From Carettochelys insculpta (taxonomy: Eukaryota; Chordata; Testudines; Carettochelyidae), in NCBI RefSeq assembly GCF_033958435.1, contig NC_134137.1, forward strand, positions 242,652,501 to 242,716,500: DNA of 64,000 bases, read 5' to 3'. A program made the position numbers and the translations under genes. Below are positions 59,275 to 64,000 of this stretch, piece by piece. The notes under the pieces are model-generated. The model was given only the letters and a program-made list of their open reading frames with translations. It searched no databases and was not told where the DNA came from. The stretch's first letter is position 1. The number at the start of each line of letters is the position of its first letter.

Positions 59275-59390
59275 AATCCTTCAGGGCAGGGCCAGTCTCT
59301 TTCCAAGTGTTTGTGTTATGGAGCCCTAATCTTAGCTGAAATCTATAGGCATTACAGTAATACAATTTAACAACAACAATAATTCCTTGA
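59275..59390 (+). repeat. L3/CR1-like 3' tail
   Basis: TCCTTCAGGGCAGGGCCAGT, TGTTTGTGTTATGGAGCCC, then ACAGTAATACAATTTAACAA and AACAACAATAA match the tail type seen at 10480 and 14380. Confidence 0.5.
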
Positions 59391-60293
59391 GGACTCAGGT
59401 TGACAAGTGCTATTAAAGTGCAAAATATTAAGTAAGGATGGTGCTGATAACAGTGAGCTCATAAATAGGTGGTACTTCTTCACACCACACAAATAAGCCT
59501 CATAAGAGCAAAGCATGTAAGTTTTTTCTGTTGGTGGTTAACTTAGTGCTCAGCCAAGTTAAAAGTTGTTAGAGACAAATTATAAATGGACATTGAAAAA
59601 AGAATCCATGAAGATTTGTTGGACGTTTTAATGAATTTGATTTAAGTGAGTTCACACCCCTGCAGAAGTAAGAGTCAGTTTTCAATGAATGGTGTAGGAT
59701 ATTCCTGGAAAGCACATTTGAGATTTGTAGCATGGAAAAGCTGAGTCTAAGCAAAAATCACATTTACGTTTCTGATCAAATTAGCTCAAATGTCAAATAC
59801 CCACAAAATTTCCAGGTAGCAAATACATTTGAGAAAGTCTCAAAAATAACTTGTAAACAGAAAAAGATGGGAAAATGCATCAGACTCATCATTCACTAAG
59901 ATTTATTCAACCACCTTTACTGATAACATGGCACTAAGTTTCTTCTTTGCACCTCAGCCAAAGAAACCCAGTGGTGACTTTGAGCATCACTGTTTTAATT
60001 TGATAAAGACTGCCAGTCCTGCTGGCGTAAGCTGCTGTTTTAAAAAGTGGATATGTATTCAATAGAGATATGGAGGAAACGCATCAAGATCATCTCAGCT
60101 TCTTAGCAAAGCCCAGGTTTAAATGTTTGCATAGCTAAAAGCTAAGTGTTGCACCATGACTATTGAAAGCATTCACCACATGCATTTCAACATTGTGTTC
60201 ACAGTAGAGAGCTCAATTCTGAAATAAGGCAATGACTGGATGCCTCTTGGGTGGCCAATTCAGTCTTAATTACCTCTGCTTAGTATACACTGA
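59391..60293. other. No gene recognised
   Basis: AT-rich, no recognised feature. Confidence 0.4.
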
Positions 60294-60800
60294 GGGTACA
60301 TCTACACAGCAAAGTTACTACGAAATAACAGCTGTTGTTTCAAAATAACTTTGCTAGAATCTACACAATGCAGCCACTGTTTTGCAGTCATTTGGTTTAT
60401 TTTGAAATAGGTAACCCTCATTCTGAGTGCATGTACACTTGCATTCCACTTTCAAAAGAGGTAGGCAAATAAGGGAAATCAAACAAAGCAAATGAGGTGC
60501 ATATTTGCATATTTGGTGCCTCATTTGCATATTCTTATTTCAAAAGAAGAAAACTAGGATTCTTTCAAAGATGGGGTTTACTTTCAAAACAGCAGCATCT
60601 ACACTGGCTTTCTGCTTTCAAAAGAAGTGCTTTTGAAATAAGAATATGCAAATGAGTTGTCAAATATGCAAATATGCATCTCATTTGCATTTTTGATTTC
60701 CCTCATTTGCATACCTCTTTTGAAAGAGGAATGCAAGTGTAGAGGCATGAGGACAGCAGCTATTTCAAAATAGGCTCTATTTTGTGTAGACACACTTTTT
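60294..60800. mobile_element. MITE with a second foldback nested inside
   Basis: The outer element starts GGGTACATCTACACAGC, with CAAAATAACTTTGC-type words, and ends near GGCTCTATTTTGTGTAGAC. Inside, 60431-60750 is a foldback: TACACTTGCATTCCACTTTC, AAAGAGG and its inverse CCTCTTTTGAAAGAGGAATG, GCAAGTGTAGAGG. TTTGCATATT words occur in both arms. Confidence 0.6.
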
Positions 60801-60833
60801 GAAATAGCTAAACGTTATCTTGAAATGTATTTT

Positions 60834-61232
60834 GGCTACGTCTGCACTACAGCGATCTTTCAAAAGAAGCTCTTCTGGAAGATCTTGTCCGAAAGAGTGC
60901 ATCCACTCACAAAAGAGTGATCTGCTCTTTCGAAACAGAGCGTCCACAGCCCCCGCTCTTTCAAAAGAACAGGCCAGGATCAAAAATGAAGACTGTTCTT
61001 CCGAAAGAAAGGCCCTGCGGTGGGTCTGCACACGTTTTCTTTCAAAAGAAGGTTTTGAAAGGGGCGCGCTTCCTGAAATGGGAAAGTAAGAGTGATTTCG
61101 ATAGGAGCACCACATTCTTTTGATTTAGTTTGGAAAGAATGCCTTTTGTGTGTAGACGCTCCACGTGCTGTTTCGGAAGAGCCCGTTCTTTCAAAAAATC
61201 TTTTGGAAGAACTTGCCAGTGGAGACAAGGCT
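60834..61232. mobile_element. Harbinger-type MITE (CTTTCAAAAGAA family)
   Basis: The ends GGCTACGTCTGCACTAC and CCAGTGGAGACAAGGCT are imperfect inverted copies; TTT flanks both sides (60831-60833 and 61233-61235). The interior repeats CTTTC(A/G)AAAGAA in both orientations. The 43555 element shares these motifs. Confidence 0.65.
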
Positions 61233-61242
61233 TTTATATGTA

Positions 61243-61315
61243 GCAGCATTATTTCAAAATAAGCTATTCCAGAATAACTCCTCTGGAATAGCTTATTTTG
61301 AAATAATGATGCTGT
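61243..61315. repeat. Short near-perfect hairpin
   Basis: AGCATTATTTCAAAATAAGC, TATTCCAG and CTGGAATAGC, TTATTTTGAAATAATGATGC form two arms of about 29 bases with a 10-base loop. It is probably a MITE core. Confidence 0.75.
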
Positions 61316-61457
61316 TTAGACCATACTCTGAGTCAATTTTCAAATCAAAAGGGGGGTCGGTGAAGGCCGTCCATTTTGGAGGCGTTACTGTTTCAAACTG
61401 AATGTCCTGTTGTTCCAAAACAACAAGCTTTGCAGCGTGGATGCAAAGTAGGCGTGT

Positions 61458-62065
61458 GCCTGTGTGGTGGCTGGGAGCCTGTGATCTCTCTTAGCTCTTA
61501 CTACCTTCCAGGACACATGAATCAAATCATCGCCTTAAAAAAGTGATTTTATTAACAAAACAAAGAAGACATACTTGTTAAGTATACTTGGTTGCTAGGT
61601 GTTACAGAGCAACTGAAAAAAGGATAAAAGCACAGAGAATTACTTCCCTGGGATGCAGTTGAAAAATTACAGTGTTTGGGGCGGGGGGTACATCAGCCAG
61701 CCTGAGAAATCCCGCACCAAACCCAAAATTAACAAAATAACCCTGATTGCATCTGACTAAACATTTCATTTCTACTCACCTATCTGTAATTCCAAGATTC
61801 TTCTTGAGGTCCGGCTGTTATGGAAAACTTCCAAACATGGTTCCAGACTTCATCCAGCTCTGTCTCTCTCCTCTGGCCGCGCAAAAGACACGCCCAGCAG
61901 GTAACTGTTTCAGTTCAAAAATCCCCCTCTCACTCCTCATTGGCTCCCTGGCTCCTTGCTAACACAGAGCCCACCCTCTCCGGGTTTAACCTTTTACAGG
62001 CAATTTAAACAACTGAAGACTGGGATGTCTAGAACAGGGGTAGTAGTCCTCCCATCCGTCACAAA
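61458..62065 (-). mobile_element. LTR-like element, antisense
   Basis: On the minus strand it starts TGTGACGGATGGGAGGAC at 62065, has a GC-rich promoter-like middle (ATTGGCTCCCTGGCTCC region) and a poly(A)-type AATAAAATCAC near 61550. The layout resembles reptile endogenous LTRs. The 3' boundary near 61458 is approximate and no target duplication was identified. Confidence 0.45.
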
Positions 62066-63335
62066 CTCCACAGATAGTAAAAATAGGACTTTTTTGTAAA
62101 ATATTTCTCCTTCCTCTAATAAAAATTTTGATGAATATTTTTCTCAAAAAACAGATTTTCTAATCAATCACCAATATTCAGCCTTTCTAGTTATTCCATC
62201 TGTGTCTCTTAGTCCCAGCTAGACATATCCACATCACAAAACCACCTCTTAGTTGCTGGAGAAAGAATGGCTCAGGGTGCTAAGGGGAGAGAATGTAAAG
62301 CTTCTCATCTCCCAGGCACTTCTTCCTACCACTCTCCTACAACTCTGCAGAGCTGTACTGAGGTGCACTGGAGAGAAGGTTGGTGTGTCATTCCTCATGC
62401 CCTACCAGATCTGTTGGGAAACAATGCGCTTCACTCTCTACTTCTCAATTAAGTAGCACCGCATTTATGATCACAAAATTCACTTTTGGAAAAGTTTTAA
62501 CAAACAAAGAAAGCACATCACACAACAGGTCACAAGTGATACATGTCTGTTTAGCAGGAACACCTAGTACTCAGCTAGTGGAAGTGTTGCAGGCCAGCAG
62601 TAGAGCTATCTGAGCAAGATTCTTCTGAGTGCATTGTTTCACCTACAAGAGATATGAATTTGGCTAGAGCTTTCAGGCTGTAACTTTTACAGGAACTTAG
62701 AACAATAATTATAAACAACATATGCAATAAAATGTAGTTGACTGAAGAAAAATTAAAACACCAAGTGAGAACTCTATTACAGCCCACAGAGACCTTACTT
62801 CTTACTAATGATAAGCTTGATGACTGAAGTTGTCAGTTCATCTGCAAAAATGATACGTTAAATGCATTTCTTGAAATACTACTGTTTCTTCAGCTGTGTT
62901 GTCCCACTTGGTGGGGTTCATTTTTCATGAACGTTCTAATAAGCAAATCAAATTTAGTTCTCCTAATGTTTGTCAAAAGGTAGTGTCATTTCACAGGGTG
63001 TTCTTAAATTGCAAATATACAATGGTAATTGTCAGTTTTCTCAGCAGAATCCTAAGAGCTCTACCTCCCCAGTAGTGGAAACGAAACTATTTATTTATTT
63101 ATTTGTCCAATTAAAACAGTACATATTTTCAATAGTGATTATTCCTAATAAGCTGTTCACAGGTAACTTATAAAATGTGGGTTATTCATAAACATTCCTG
63201 GGAGACTGATTTCAAGCAACAAAACAGTTAAGAACAACAGGATCTGATCACAGATCCTTTGCAAGCAGAAAAGGGAGCTAAATTCTTCTCATTAAAGTAT
63301 TTGTTGGGAATTATTCACCCACACCCTGCTGGGCT
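62066..63335. other. No gene recognised
   Basis: AT-rich with short open frames only. Confidence 0.4.
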
Positions 63336-63525
63336 GAAGGCTTCTCTCAGTGGTTTGAGTATTGGCCTGCTAAACCCAGGGCTGTGCACTCAATCCTTAA
63401 AGGGGCCATTTAGGGATCTGGGGCAAAAAAAAATGTGGTGGGGGATAGTGCTTCATCCTGCCAAGAGGGCAGGAGACTGGACTTGATGACCTCCTGAGGT
63501 CCCTTCCAGCTCTATGAGATGTGTA
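63336..63525 (+). repeat. tRNA-derived SINE (Cry I-like)
   Basis: CTCAGTGGTTTGAGTATTGG (A-box region), then GGGCTGTGCACTCAATCC (B-box region), then GGGGCCATTTAGGGATCTGG, then the CR1-type tail GACCTCCTGAGGTCCCTTCC and AGCTCTATGAGATGTGTATC. This is the best-preserved SINE copy here and the main taxonomic hint. Confidence 0.8.
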
Positions 63526-64000
63526 TCTTCTCTCTTCCATCACTGAGCAAGTCCATGCAACTTAAATCCTCTCCTTCATTGTATTAAAAACATTTCATGT
63601 AGCTGCTCCATGAAATGGCAGTGAAGGGTTAGGAGGTCTTTCTTAGGGTTATTGATTTTTTAGATTTGGTTGGTTACTAGTTCCATTTAGTAATTTGCAT
63701 TACATGGTTTTACAGGGTGATTAGCAGCAATTGTCAAGCTTAGAAGGCAAGAACAAAACTCCAAATCCCATTTTTCATCCTTTAAGTATTTGTTTCTCAC
63801 ATAACAGCAGCAACCATTGCTTGCAGCTACTGTTTCTAGAAGTTGTGAAAACAAAAGTGCTCCTGGCCAGTGAGTGGTTACATGCTACATGGTAAATGGA
63901 TCCTGCACCAATTCTGCTTCTTGCAAAAAATACAGCCTTTGGTCAAAAACACTCAAAGGTTTGCGTTTGTGCTTGACCCATCTTCCCAGCCTACTTTTGA
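63526..64000. other. No gene recognised
   Basis: No recognised feature to the end of the window. Confidence 0.4.

Noticed and set aside
1..64000. tRNA, rRNA or other structured RNA genes
   Set aside because: Apart from tRNA-derived SINEs, whose promoter boxes are part of the repeats, I saw no intact RNA gene; small RNAs such as microRNAs cannot be excluded by eye.

Overview
The window reads as repeat-rich nuclear DNA from a sauropsid, most probably a turtle. The main grounds are tRNA-derived SINEs with a CR1-type 3' tail, which resemble the polIII/SINE (Cry I) family of cryptodiran turtles. Supporting grounds are CR1 LINE fragments, many PIF/Harbinger-type elements with GGCTATGTCTACAC-like ends and 3-bp target duplications, hAT elements and LTR fragments. 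The species assignment is inference from recalled families; no search was run. Nothing prokaryotic is present.

One host gene is well supported: CDKN1A (p21/Cip1-like) on the + strand. Two CpG islands (about 20640-21710 and 23060-23830) make a plausible promoter and first-exon zone. A 16-unit minisatellite separates them. The main coding exon starts translating at 26660 and ends at 27053. A 7745-base intron follows, carrying a decayed sense-strand LINE. The last coding segment is 34799-34866. Joining the exons gives a 153-residue protein with a cyclin-binding RxLFG motif, the CDK-binding WNFDF segment and a C-terminal PCNA-binding PIP box. The PIP box is completed by a codon split across the intron. 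A long 3' UTR may follow; candidate poly(A) signals lie at 38336-38413, 38920 and 40599.

Left flank (1-20600): a decayed gag-like retroelement; a SINE; a foldback Harbinger MITE directly beside a larger Harbinger copy with transposase remains; a CR1; several small DNA transposons; a hAT element nested in a SINE; an LTR-like block split by a Harbinger-type repeat; and a second copy of that repeat. Right flank (39300-64000): a MITE, a solo-LTR-like block, a composite GC-rich block, a ZBED/FAM200-like hAT transposase pseudogene, a second CR1, an antisense copy of the intronic LINE, further MITEs, an LTR-like block and a terminal SINE.

I found no new multi-gene system. The observations most worth a second look are a hairpin repeat family whose insertions carry about 11-bp target duplications, the minisatellite of repeated splice-acceptor-like sequence in the CDKN1A 5' region, and the unusual C-terminus of the CDKN1A protein.
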